Assembly: GCF_028290625.1 (NCBI RefSeq)
Contig: NZ_JAQGJM010000001.1
Span: 248,001-312,000, forward strand
Source: Devosia sp.
GTDB lineage: Bacteria > Pseudomonadota > Alphaproteobacteria > Rhizobiales > Devosiaceae
Length of the DNA: 64,000 nucleotides
Direction: 5' to 3'
The translations under genes and the position numbers were made by a program. Below, in pieces: positions 52,034 through 60,128 of this stretch. Under the pieces are notes generated by a model. It did no database searches, was not told where the DNA came from, and saw nothing but the letters and a program-made list of their open reading frames with translations. Within the stretch, counting starts at the first letter, position 1, and each line of letters starts with the position of its first letter.

Positions 52034-53335
52034 CTATTCGGCAGCAGTTGCGTACGGCACGTTCTGGCCGCCGAAGCGGCGCAGGCGGACATTTGCCTGC
52101 TCAGCATGGCCGGCGAAGCCTTCCATCATGGACAGCCGCGACGCGTATTCCCCAATGATAGCGGAGGCCTCATCGGTGACGATGCGCTGGTAGGTGCAGG
52201 TCTTGAGAAATTTGCCGACCCACAGTCCGCCCGTGTGGCGGGCGGCACGCATCGTTGGCAGCGTGTGGTTGGTGCCGATCACTTTGTCGCCATAGGCGAC
52301 CGTAGTGCGCGCACCCAGGAACAGGGCGCCATAGTTGCGCATGTTGTTGAGGAAGTAATCGTCGTCCTGGGTCATGACTTGCACGTGCTCCGAGGCGATC
52401 CTGTCCGCCTCGGCGAGCATCTCCTCGCGCGTGTCGCAGACGATGATCTCGCCATAGTCTTCCCAGGCCTTGCCCGCAACAGGAGCGGTCGGCAGGATGC
52501 TCAGCAGCCGATCGATTTCCAGGAGCGTCTCACGAGCCAGCCGCTCCGAATTGGTGATCAGTATGGCAGGAGAATTCACGCCATGCTCGGCCTGGCCCAA
52601 CAGGTCCGTCGCGCAGATTTCGCCATCCACACTCTCGTCGGCAACTATCAGCACCTCGGTTGGGCCAGCGAACAGGTCTATGCCGACACGCCCGAACAAC
52701 AGCCGCTTGGCCTCGGCAACATAGGCGTTGCCTGGCCCCGCCAACATATCGACCGGAACAATGGTCTCGGTACCGAACGTCATCGCGGCGATAGCTTGCA
52801 CACCACCCAGCACGTAGATTTCGTCGGCGCCGGCCAGGTGCTGCGCGGCAACGATCAGGGGGGCTGGTTCGCCATGAAACGGCGGAGCACAGGTGATTAC
52901 GCGATCGCAGCCAGCCACCTTTGCCGTCAGGACCGACATATGCGCCGACGCTAGCAGCGGATACTTGCCACCCGGAACGTAGCATCCCACGTTCTGGATC
53001 GGAATGTTGCGGTGCCCAAGGATTACCCCTGGAAGCGTCTCAACCTCGATGTCTTGCAGCGCGTTCTTTTGTACCACGGCGAAATTGCGAACTTGCGTCT
53101 GGGCAAACTCGATATCGTCCCGCTGCCGTGTCGACAGGCCTTCCACACAGGCCCTCACTTCGCTGTCAGTTAGCCGATAAGATTGCCTGTCCAGTCCATC
53201 GAATTTGATCGAAAGCTTGCGGATGGCCGCGTCGCCGCCGCGCTCCACTTCATCAAGCAGGCCCTGCACGGCGCTCGTAATGGCGGCATCGTGAAATTGC
53301 CCACCCTTGCTCGCAGCCTTGAGCTTTCTAATCAT
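52034..53335 (-). CDS. Histidinol-dehydrogenase homologue, probably catabolic
   Basis: 433 residues from the ATG at 53335, nine bases after GGAGG; a GTG two codons upstream is possible. HisD zinc and catalytic residues are all present: Q248 and H251 (GQAEHG), E316-H317 (SEHVQV), D350 (AYGDKVIG) and H410 (EGFAGHAEQ). NAD-binding [13 protein letters not shown] and [18 protein letters not shown] also match. The context is sugar uptake and catabolism rather than his genes. It is therefore likely a paralogue, like the HpsN-type alcohol-to-carboxylate dehydrogenases. The substrate is unknown. Confidence 0.88.
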   Translation of the reverse strand: MIRKLKAASKGGQFHDAAITSAVQGLLDEVERGGDAAIRKLSIKFDGLDRQSYRLTDSEVRACVEGLSTRQRDDIEFAQTQVRNFAVVQKNALQDIEVETLPGVILGHRNIPIQNVGCYVPGGKYPLLASAHMSVLTAKVAGCDRVITCAPPFHGEPAPLIVAAQHLAGADEIYVLGGVQAIAAMTFGTETIVPVDMLAGPGNAYVAEAKRLLFGRVGIDLFAGPTEVLIVADESVDGEICATDLLGQAEHGVNSPAILITNSERLARETLLEIDRLLSILPTAPVAGKAWEDYGEIIVCDTREEMLAEADRIASEHVQVMTQDDDYFLNNMRNYGALFLGARTTVAYGDKVIGTNHTLPTMRAARHTGGLWVGKFLKTCTYQRIVTDEASAIIGEYASRLSMMEGFAGHAEQANVRLRRFGGQNVPYATAAE

Positions 53336-53471
53336 TTCCACATGCCTCCATGGATCACTGCTCCGGCCCCGGCACTGAACACGTCAGCGCTCGCATGCGG
53401 AGGTGATTGATGATCGACCATTGCCCGGAGGGCTGAAGCACACAATTTCGCAAAGCGTTGATATTTGGCGC

Positions 53472-53486
53472 AGAATGACGCATTCT
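53472..53486. promoter_or_regulatory. Palindrome in the XRE / HisD-like divergent promoter region
   Basis: AGAATG-ACG-CATTCT, perfect 6-bp arms with a 3-base centre. It lies 30 bases before the XRE-type regulator start and 137 bases upstream of the HisD-like start, a natural site for control of both directions. Confidence 0.5.
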
Positions 53487-53516
53487 ACGGTACGAACTGC
53501 GAAGGGGCGCTCATTG

Positions 53517-54341
53517 ATGAATTCCGAGGGCGAACACACAGCCAATTTCAGCGCCAACTTGCGCTATCTGTGTGAGCAGCACGGGGCGATTTCGACGATC
53601 TGTCGAAACATCAACATCAATCGACAGCAGTTCAATAAGTATCTCTCGGGGCTGCACCTGCCATCCCCGCAAAATCAACGGATGATCGCAAATTTTTTCG
53701 GGATGAGCCCGGCGATATTGTTTTCCGAACCCGACGACTTTCGGATGTTTTTTGAGGGAAACTACTTTCACGCCATCGAATCGCTGCGAAATTCCAGGAG
53801 AATGGGCGACTTCCTGGAGACGGTGCTGTTTGAAGCCAAGTCATCCGATGACGCCCTGCTCGGAACATACGACCGCTACCACTACTCATCGATCTATAGC
53901 GGCAAGATCCTCAAGTCCGCCTTCTGCATCTACCGCCACAAGGATTTTCTGCAGCACTATTACGTCGAACGGTTTCCCAGCTACGACAGCCCGGGACGGA
54001 CTGAGTACGTCTTCAAGTATCATGGGTTTACGATGCCTGTTGCTGGGCGCATTTTTTGTGTCGACTTCGAAAGTCTGCAAAAAAACGAGCTGACATTTGG
54101 CATTTTTGCGCCCGTACAACGGTCATCGAAGAATTTCATGTTCGGCATCACCAGTGGCATCGCAGCGTCCATGTTCCGCCAGCCATTTTCGGCGCGGGTC
54201 GCCTTGCACTATCGTGGGCCGGGCCTGACCGGCCGCGAGCACCTCAAGGAAATCGGCGTGCTGGAGAGGACCGATCCGAGCATTCCCAAGGAAGTGTTGC
54301 AGTTCCTTGAAAAGGAAGGCGATCTGGTGCGGAGCGCCTGA
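53517..54341 (+). CDS. XRE-type helix-turn-helix regulator with C-terminal sensor domain
   Basis: 274 residues from the ATG at 53517 (AAGGGG upstream). Longer starts at 53403 (GTG) or 53475 (ATG) would run over the palindrome at 53472-53486. The helix-turn-helix covers about residues 12-62 (FSANLRYLCEQHGAISTICRNININRQQFNKYLSGLHLPSP, then MIANFFGMS). The remaining 200 residues are a mixed alpha/beta region (GKILKSAFCIYRHKDFLQHYYVERFP, GFTMPVAGRIFCVDFES) with no family I recognise, presumably the effector domain. It is divergent from the catabolic cluster and probably controls it. Confidence 0.85.
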   Translation: MNSEGEHTANFSANLRYLCEQHGAISTICRNININRQQFNKYLSGLHLPSPQNQRMIANFFGMSPAILFSEPDDFRMFFEGNYFHAIESLRNSRRMGDFLETVLFEAKSSDDALLGTYDRYHYSSIYSGKILKSAFCIYRHKDFLQHYYVERFPSYDSPGRTEYVFKYHGFTMPVAGRIFCVDFESLQKNELTFGIFAPVQRSSKNFMFGITSGIAASMFRQPFSARVALHYRGPGLTGREHLKEIGVLERTDPSIPKEVLQFLEKEGDLVRSA

Positions 54342-54376
54342 GCGCCCACACCAGGATGCCGACGCAACGTGGCGTA

Positions 54377-55993
54377 CTAAGCGCGGGCATCTTCCAAGAT
54401 CATCTGGGAGGCCATTTCGGCGATCATGATTGTTGGCGAGTTGGTGTTTCCAGAGACGATATTGGGCATCACGGAGGCGTCGACGATACGCAGATGGGAT
54501 GTCCCATAGACCCGGAGCCGCTCGTCAACGACCGCCATTGGGTCGTTCGCCATGCCCATTTTGGCCGTCCCCACGGGGTGGAAAATCGTCGTGCCGATCT
54601 CCGCTGCCGCAGCAACAAGCTCCGCTTCACTGACAAGGTGCGCACCAGGGCGAAATTCTTCCGGCGAATAGGCGGCCATGGCCTTTTGCGACATAACGTT
54701 CCGAACCACCTTGACTGAATCCACGGCGACCTGTCGATCCTCCTCGGTAGCGAGATAGTTCGGTGCGATCACCGGCGCCGCGTTCGCATCGCTGGAACGC
54801 GCATGAATAGATCCCCGGCTGGTCGGTCGAAGATTGCACACACTTGTCGTTATGGCCGGGAAGCCGTGCATGCTATCGCCGAATTTGTCGAGCGACAGCG
54901 GCTGGATGTGCATCTGGATATTCGGCGTTTCGAAACGGTCTGAGCTGCGAGTAAAGGCCCCCAATTGCGACGGGGCCATCGTCATCGCCCCGCGCCGCAT
55001 CAGCGCATATTCGAGCCCCATCAGCCCGCGACGCAGCAACGACTTGTACTGCATGTTCAGGGTCGGCACGTTGGACACCTTGTAGATGGGCCTTAGCTGC
55101 AGATGATCCTGCAGATTCTCGCCGACCCCAGGCGCATCATGGGTGATCGGCACGCCCAGATCGCCAAGGCGTTGCGCGTCGCCGATACCGGAACGTTCCA
55201 GAATCGCCGGTGTCGCCACCGCGCCGGCGGAAATGATCACCTCGGCTCGGGCGTTGATCTGGCGCTCCTGCCCGTTCTGCAGGACGACAACTCCGGTGGC
55301 ACGCTTGCCGTCGAACACGACCCGATCAACCGTGGCATTGGCGATAACGGTGAGATTGGGACGATTGAGCGCCGGCTGCAGAAACCCTCGCGCGGCACTC
55401 CAGCGGCGACCGCGCTTTTGGTTGACGTCAAAGTAGCCGCAGCCCTCATTGCTGCCGGTATTGAAGTCGTCCGAGGTGGGAATGCCCGCTTCGCCGGCCG
55501 CCTCGATAAAGGAATCCAGCACTTCCCAGCTCAGGCGAGGGCGGTCAACCCGCCACTCCCCGCCGGCTCCATGCACCGCACTGGCGCCGCGCCAGTTGTC
55601 TTCATGCATCTTGAAGATGGGGAGGACGTCGTCCCAACCCCAGCCTTTGAGCCCCTGCTGCTTCCAGCCATCATAATCCGCGGCCTGACCGCGCATATAG
55701 ATCATGGCATTTATGGCTGATGACCCGCCCAGTACCTTGCCGCGTGGATAGGCCAGATCCCGTCCATTGAGACCCGCGATCGGCTCGGTCCGGTACAACC
55801 AGTCCGCCTTGGGATTGCCGATGGCAAACAGGTATCCCACCGGAATGTGAAACCAGATCCAGTTGTCCCTGCCGCCGCCTTCGATCAGAGCCACATGATA
55901 ACGGCCCCCTGCGGACAGGCGGTTTGCCAGCACGCAGCCCGCCGAGCCACCTCCCGCGATGATGAAGTCGAATTGCCCAAGTTCGGTTGCCAT
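54377..55993 (-). CDS. GMC-family FAD-dependent alcohol/choline dehydrogenase
   Basis: 538 residues, full length for the family, with GAGGAGG before the ATG. FAD motif DFIIAGGGSAGCVLANRLS; GMC signature 1 YPRGKVLGGSSAINAMIYMRG; signature 2 SAGAVATPAILERSGIG; C-terminal active-site region FHPVGTAKMGMANDP with the catalytic His and VDASVMPNIVSGNTNSPTIMIAEMAS. It oxidises an alcohol group; choline, long-chain alcohols or polyethylene glycol are known substrates of relatives. It ends 35 bases from the convergent XRE regulator and is divergent from a LysR gene. Confidence 0.93.
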   Translation of the reverse strand: MATELGQFDFIIAGGGSAGCVLANRLSAGGRYHVALIEGGGRDNWIWFHIPVGYLFAIGNPKADWLYRTEPIAGLNGRDLAYPRGKVLGGSSAINAMIYMRGQAADYDGWKQQGLKGWGWDDVLPIFKMHEDNWRGASAVHGAGGEWRVDRPRLSWEVLDSFIEAAGEAGIPTSDDFNTGSNEGCGYFDVNQKRGRRWSAARGFLQPALNRPNLTVIANATVDRVVFDGKRATGVVVLQNGQERQINARAEVIISAGAVATPAILERSGIGDAQRLGDLGVPITHDAPGVGENLQDHLQLRPIYKVSNVPTLNMQYKSLLRRGLMGLEYALMRRGAMTMAPSQLGAFTRSSDRFETPNIQMHIQPLSLDKFGDSMHGFPAITTSVCNLRPTSRGSIHARSSDANAAPVIAPNYLATEEDRQVAVDSVKVVRNVMSQKAMAAYSPEEFRPGAHLVSEAELVAAAAEIGTTIFHPVGTAKMGMANDPMAVVDERLRVYGTSHLRIVDASVMPNIVSGNTNSPTIMIAEMASQMILEDARA

Positions 55994-56038
55994 AGTGCGC
56001 CTCCTCTTTGCCGGCGTTGCAGCGTTGTACTGTGATAA

Positions 56039-56052
56039 TTTAGTCTGCTAAA
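56039..56052. promoter_or_regulatory. LysR-type binding site between GMC and lysR genes
   Basis: TTTAG-TCTG-CTAAA, a perfect inverted repeat containing a T-N11-A core. It lies 46 bases from the GMC start and 47 bases from the LysR start, nearly midway, as expected for a LysR box controlling both genes. Confidence 0.6.
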
Positions 56053-56098
56053 CTGGTATTTTCGCCGACAGGCTGTGCAAAATTTCACGGGCCAGCGC

Positions 56099-56992
56099 AT
56101 GCGCTACGACTGGAATGATCTGAAGTTTTTCCTCGAAGTGGTGCGCGGTGGCACGCTAAGCGCCGCCGCACGGGCCTTGTCGTGTGACCACGTTACTGTC
56201 GGTCGGCGGGTTGTGGCGCTCGAGCAGGCGCTGGGTGCGTCGCTATTCCATCGCAGCGCGGGGGGCCACATGCTCACCCCGGCCGGTGCCACCCTGCTGG
56301 GTTTCGCCGAGCGTGTCGAGGCGGCTACCTTTGCGGCAGCAGAGGCCCTGGATCGGCCAGAGCTGGGCATTTCGGGGAAGGTGAAACTGGCAACGCCCGA
56401 TGGGTTCGGCAACTACTTCCTGGCCAAATATCTCGGTGAGTTCGCCCAGGCCTATCCTCTGTTGACGCTCGAATTGATCACGGTGCCTCAAATCCTGTCA
56501 CTGTCACAGCGGGAGGGGGACGTGACCGTCTCTCTGGCTCCGCCCAATCGCGGCAAGTTCAAGACAGAGAAACTCACCGACTACGATCTGAGCATTTATG
56601 CCGGCCAGGGCTATCTCGATCGATGTACGGCACCACTCCGCCGCGACACGCTCCGCAGCCATCGGTTCGTTGGTTATGTGGACGACCTGATCTTCAGCCG
56701 GGAACTGGACTATCTGGGCGAGATCGCGCCGGGTCTGCGGGCACAGTTGCAAAGCACGAGCCTGCTCGCCCAGGCGACCGCGACCAGCCGTGGTGATGGT
56801 CTCTGCGTGTTACCCAACTTTGTTGCAAATGAAACCCCCGGCTTGACTAGAGTAGTCCCCGAGGTCTCCCTCCGACGGACCTACTGGATGAATTGCCATG
56901 ACGAGGTGGCCGACCTGCCGCGCGTGCGCGCCTTGCGGAATTTCATTGGCGACATTTGCCGGCAACGGGGTCGTTTCATCGCGGACGACTGA
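56099..56992 (+). CDS. LysR-family transcriptional regulator
   Basis: 297 residues from the ATG at 56099; a GTG at 56075 is an alternative. The helix-turn-helix is WNDLKFFLEVVRGGTLSAAARALSCDHVTVGRRVVALEQALGASLFHR. The effector domain starts at GKVKLATPDGFGNYFLAKYLGEFAQAYP. It belongs to the branch in which the first residues are RYDWNDLKFFL. It is divergent from one GMC oxidoreductase gene and upstream of another, with a shared palindrome at 56039-56052. Confidence 0.93.
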   Translation: MRYDWNDLKFFLEVVRGGTLSAAARALSCDHVTVGRRVVALEQALGASLFHRSAGGHMLTPAGATLLGFAERVEAATFAAAEALDRPELGISGKVKLATPDGFGNYFLAKYLGEFAQAYPLLTLELITVPQILSLSQREGDVTVSLAPPNRGKFKTEKLTDYDLSIYAGQGYLDRCTAPLRRDTLRSHRFVGYVDDLIFSRELDYLGEIAPGLRAQLQSTSLLAQATATSRGDGLCVLPNFVANETPGLTRVVPEVSLRRTYWMNCHDEVADLPRVRALRNFIGDICRQRGRFIADD

Positions 56993-57104
56993 AATGGCGG
57001 CATCCCAAGTGCTGCAGTTTGCGTCAGATAGTCCAGGGTTGCGCACTTGCTGAGCGGGAACAGGTCGGCATAGTTGCTTGATGGCCTTCGCCACAGGAAC
57101 GACT

Positions 57105-58643
57105 ATGGGCATCGAGACGGCAGCAGCAGACGTCATCATAATCGGCAGCGGCGTCGGTGGCGGCGCGGTCGCGCGGCGACTGGCCGAGAATGGCGTCAAA
57201 GTGCTGCTGCTGGAGCGCGGCGACTGGGTGCCGCAAGAGCCAGACAACTGGAGCGTCGGCGCGGTGTTCTTCGACAAGAAGTACACGGCGCACGATTCCT
57301 GGACGGACAAGACCGGCAAGGCCTTCCGGCCAAACATGTACTACAATGTCGGTGGTGCCACAAAATTCTTCGGCGGCTCGATGATCAGGCTGCGGGCCGA
57401 GGATTTCGACGGGCTTGAGCACTACGAGGGAAAATCGGAACGTTGGCCGGTCCGCTATGCCGACATCGAACCCTATTATCAGCAGGCCGAGGAAATCTTC
57501 ACCGTCCATGGCGACGATGAAGGTGACCAGTCGGCACCGCCTCGCAGCAAGCCCTACCCCTATGCGGGGATGGACCATGAGCCGATTGTCCAGAAACTAT
57601 CCGACGATCTCAGAAAGATCGGTGTCTCCAATTCGGCGATGCCGATCGCGCTCGATTACCGCGCCCGCGGCAAATGCATCCGCTGCAGGACCTGCGACGG
57701 GTTTCCGTGCAAGCTCGAAGCGAAAGGTGATGCCGAGACGCGTCTCGTCAGCCCCGCCCTTGCCACCGGCAATGTCGAACTCTTGACCAATTGCCTGGTG
57801 CGCCGCCTCATTCTCTCTCCAGACGGCAAGACGATAACCGGCGTTGAGGTGGATCGCGCCGGCGAGATCGCAATCCTGAGCGCCAAGGTGGTGGTTCTGT
57901 CCGCCGGGGCCGTCAATAGTACGGCCCTGCTGCTGCGCTCGGCGACCGATGCCGCGCCGCGTGGTGTCGCCAACAGCTCGGACGTCGTGGGTCGCTACTA
58001 CATGGCGCACAATCAGACCGCGCTGATGGGTCTCTCGTTTCGCCCCAACGACACGGTGTTCCAGAAAACCCTGTCGATCAATCACTTCTATCTTGGCGAG
58101 CCCGGGTTCAACTATCCAATGGGCCACATTCAGATGCTCGGAAAGCTGCAGGGTGGCATGTTGTCGGCCAATGTGCCGTTCTTGCCCAAGATTGTCGGCC
58201 AGACCATGGCCAAGCACAGCATCGATCTGATCGCCTTTTCTGAAGACCTGCCCGATCGCGACAATCGGGTCACGATCAAGGACGGGATGATCAATCTCTC
58301 GGTCAATCGCAACAATCTCACGGTGCATGATCGACTGGTCAAGCGGATGGCAGGCGCCCTGCGCCGAGTGGGCTACCCGCTCGTGTTGATCAAGCCGCTG
58401 ATAAAGCACTCGACGTCTCACCAATGCGGCACAGCCCGGTTTGGCGACGATCCGGCCACCGCAGCGCTCGACCCGTTCTGCCGCAGCTACGATCATAAAA
58501 ACCTCTTTGTGGTCGACGCCTCGTTCATGCCGTCTTCGGCGGCGGTCAATCCTTCCCTGACGATCGCCGCACAGGCACTCCGCGCGGCCGATCACATGCT
58601 GCGTCACGATTTTGGGATCACCGCGTCGGCTCAATTGTCCTGA
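57105..58643 (+). CDS. GMC-family FAD-dependent oxidoreductase (gluconate/fructose-dehydrogenase-like)
   Basis: 512 residues from the ATG at 57105, which has AGGA six bases upstream; ATG at 57081 is an alternative. FAD motif DVIIIGSGVGGGAVARRLAENG; YYNVGGATKFFGGSMIRLRAEDF; a Cys-rich loop CIRCRTCDGFPC (about 190-205) typical of the sugar-dehydrogenase branch; SAGAVNSTALLLRSA; C-terminal His in TSHQCGTARFGDDP and VDASFMPSSAAVNPSLTIAAQALRAADH. No cytochrome subunit is adjacent. It is likely induced by the upstream LysR regulator and oxidises a sugar, polyol or cyclitol. Confidence 0.9.
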   Translation: MGIETAAADVIIIGSGVGGGAVARRLAENGVKVLLLERGDWVPQEPDNWSVGAVFFDKKYTAHDSWTDKTGKAFRPNMYYNVGGATKFFGGSMIRLRAEDFDGLEHYEGKSERWPVRYADIEPYYQQAEEIFTVHGDDEGDQSAPPRSKPYPYAGMDHEPIVQKLSDDLRKIGVSNSAMPIALDYRARGKCIRCRTCDGFPCKLEAKGDAETRLVSPALATGNVELLTNCLVRRLILSPDGKTITGVEVDRAGEIAILSAKVVVLSAGAVNSTALLLRSATDAAPRGVANSSDVVGRYYMAHNQTALMGLSFRPNDTVFQKTLSINHFYLGEPGFNYPMGHIQMLGKLQGGMLSANVPFLPKIVGQTMAKHSIDLIAFSEDLPDRDNRVTIKDGMINLSVNRNNLTVHDRLVKRMAGALRRVGYPLVLIKPLIKHSTSHQCGTARFGDDPATAALDPFCRSYDHKNLFVVDASFMPSSAAVNPSLTIAAQALRAADHMLRHDFGITASAQLS

Positions 58644-58677
58644 TCGGCCCGCGGGAGCGGTGCTCGCCCCGCTCAGC

Positions 58678-59331
58678 TCAACCGACCAGCTTGAGACTGT
58701 TGCTGGACCCGATGCGCGACGCACCCGCGGCGATCAACTGCAGCGCCAGCTCCCGCGTGCCGATGCCTCCCGAGGCCTTGACGCCCATGCTCGGCCCAAC
58801 GGTTCGCCGCATCAAGGCGACGTGGGAGACGATGGCGCCCTGGGCCGCAAAACCCGTCGAGGTCTTGACGAAATCGGCGCCTGCATCCTGTGCCAACCGG
58901 CATCCCACAACGATCTCATCGTCGGTGAGCAGCGAGGTCTCGAGGATCACCTTGAGGCACACTGGCCCGCAGGCGCTCTTCAGCGCGGCGATTTCGTCGC
59001 GCACGGCGTCATAATTGCCCGCCTTCAGATCGCCGATGGAAATCACCATGTCGATTTCCGCCGCACCATTGGCAATGGCCCAGCTGGCTTCGGCGCATTT
59101 GAGTTCGGTCGGCGCCGCGCCGAGCGGGAAGCCGACCACCGAGCAGGTCAAAACTCCTGAGCTCTTCAGCCGCTCCACGACGCGGGCGACGTGAATGGGG
59201 TTGACGCACACTGCCTTGAAATCGTGGCTCAGTGCTTCTTCGCAATAGCGCTCGATATCTGCCGCCGTCGCTTCCGGGCGCAGGATAGTGTGGTCGATGA
59301 TGGCGGCCAGCGCCTGATCCGTTGGGGCCAT
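58678..59331 (-). CDS. deoC: Deoxyribose-phosphate aldolase
   Basis: 217 residues. The TIM-barrel signatures are IIDHTILRPEATAADIERYCEEAL, FKAVCVNPIHV, VVGFPLGA, EIDMVISIGDLKAG, CLKVILETSLLTDDE with one active-site Lys, and DFVKTSTGF with the Schiff-base Lys. It splits 2-deoxyribose 5-phosphate into acetaldehyde and glyceraldehyde 3-phosphate. It shares one base with the stop of the preceding phosphorylase gene, so the two are coupled. Together they degrade nucleosides. Confidence 0.96.
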   Translation of the reverse strand: MAPTDQALAAIIDHTILRPEATAADIERYCEEALSHDFKAVCVNPIHVARVVERLKSSGVLTCSVVGFPLGAAPTELKCAEASWAIANGAAEIDMVISIGDLKAGNYDAVRDEIAALKSACGPVCLKVILETSLLTDDEIVVGCRLAQDAGADFVKTSTGFAAQGAIVSHVALMRRTVGPSMGVKASGGIGTRELALQLIAAGASRIGSSNSLKLVG

Positions 59332-60110
59332 CAGCGCTTGCCCTGCGACAGGCGCGAGGCGGCGAGCGAGGCGACCCGGCAGGCGTCGACCACGGCGCTT
59401 TCCACGTCCATACGCTCCTTGGTGACGCGGTTGGAGCCCACGGCGCAGATGCTGCCGGTGCGCAGCCCGAATAGCGAGCCGAGCACGAACAGCGCTGCCG
59501 CTTCCATCTCGAACGTCGCAACGCGGCGCGAACGCAGATACTCGGCCGGGCCTTCGGCATCGGTCAGCACATGGCCCCCCGGAATGGGGTTACCCTGGCC
59601 GCCATAGAAGGAATCGACGCTGGCGGTCAGCCCCACATGGTAGCGCACGCCCAGTTCCTCGCAGGCCGCGACGAGGGCATTAGTCACCGTGAGGTCGGCG
59701 ATCGAGGGATATTCGCGCCCCACATAGGCATCCACCGTGCCGGTCAGCCGCACGGCGCCGTGCTGGATGACGAGGTCGCCGGGCGAGATGTGCTCTTGCA
59801 ACGCCCCGCAGGTGCCGACGCGGATGAAGGTATCGGGGCCGGCTTCCGCCAGTTCCAGCACGGCGATTTCGGTCGAGGGTCCACCGATGCCGGTCGAGCA
59901 GGCGGCGATGTCCGTGCCATGCACGCGGCCCTTGGCGAGGCGAAACTCGCGGGCGAACGAGATTTCCTCATAGCTGTCCCAGACCTTGCCGATCAACGGC
60001 ACGCGCCCGGGATCGCCGGGCACCAGCACGCAGCGTGGCAGCTCGGCATCACCGATATCCACGTGGCGCTTGCGGCGGCCGACATTGGCGTTTTGAGGCG
60101 TGTTCATCAT
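59331..60110 (-). CDS. Nucleoside phosphorylase (uridine/purine nucleoside phosphorylase family)
   Basis: 259 residues from the ATG at 60110; the next codon is also ATG and a TTG lies upstream. NP-I motifs are seen: CVLVPGDPGRV (phosphate loop), ACSTGIGGPSTEIAVLELAEAGPDTFIRVGTCGAL (phosphate and ribose contacts) and ATFEMEAAALFVLGSLFGLRTGSI (EMEA ribose-binding). The FEMEAAALF form with TCGAL is closest to uridine phosphorylase. It makes ribose or deoxyribose 1-phosphate from nucleosides in the cytoplasm, and deoC downstream completes the deoxy branch. Confidence 0.93.
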   Translation of the reverse strand: MMNTPQNANVGRRKRHVDIGDAELPRCVLVPGDPGRVPLIGKVWDSYEEISFAREFRLAKGRVHGTDIAACSTGIGGPSTEIAVLELAEAGPDTFIRVGTCGALQEHISPGDLVIQHGAVRLTGTVDAYVGREYPSIADLTVTNALVAACEELGVRYHVGLTASVDSFYGGQGNPIPGGHVLTDAEGPAEYLRSRRVATFEMEAAALFVLGSLFGLRTGSICAVGSNRVTKERMDVESAVVDACRVASLAASRLSQGKR

Positions 60111-60128
60111 GGTGTCCAATCGAAACGG

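Noticed and set aside
49201..53460. Shared CAATTTCGCA words upstream of the ABC importer genes and of the XRE gene
   Set aside because: The same word also occurs near 33906, outside the cluster, so it is probably chance.
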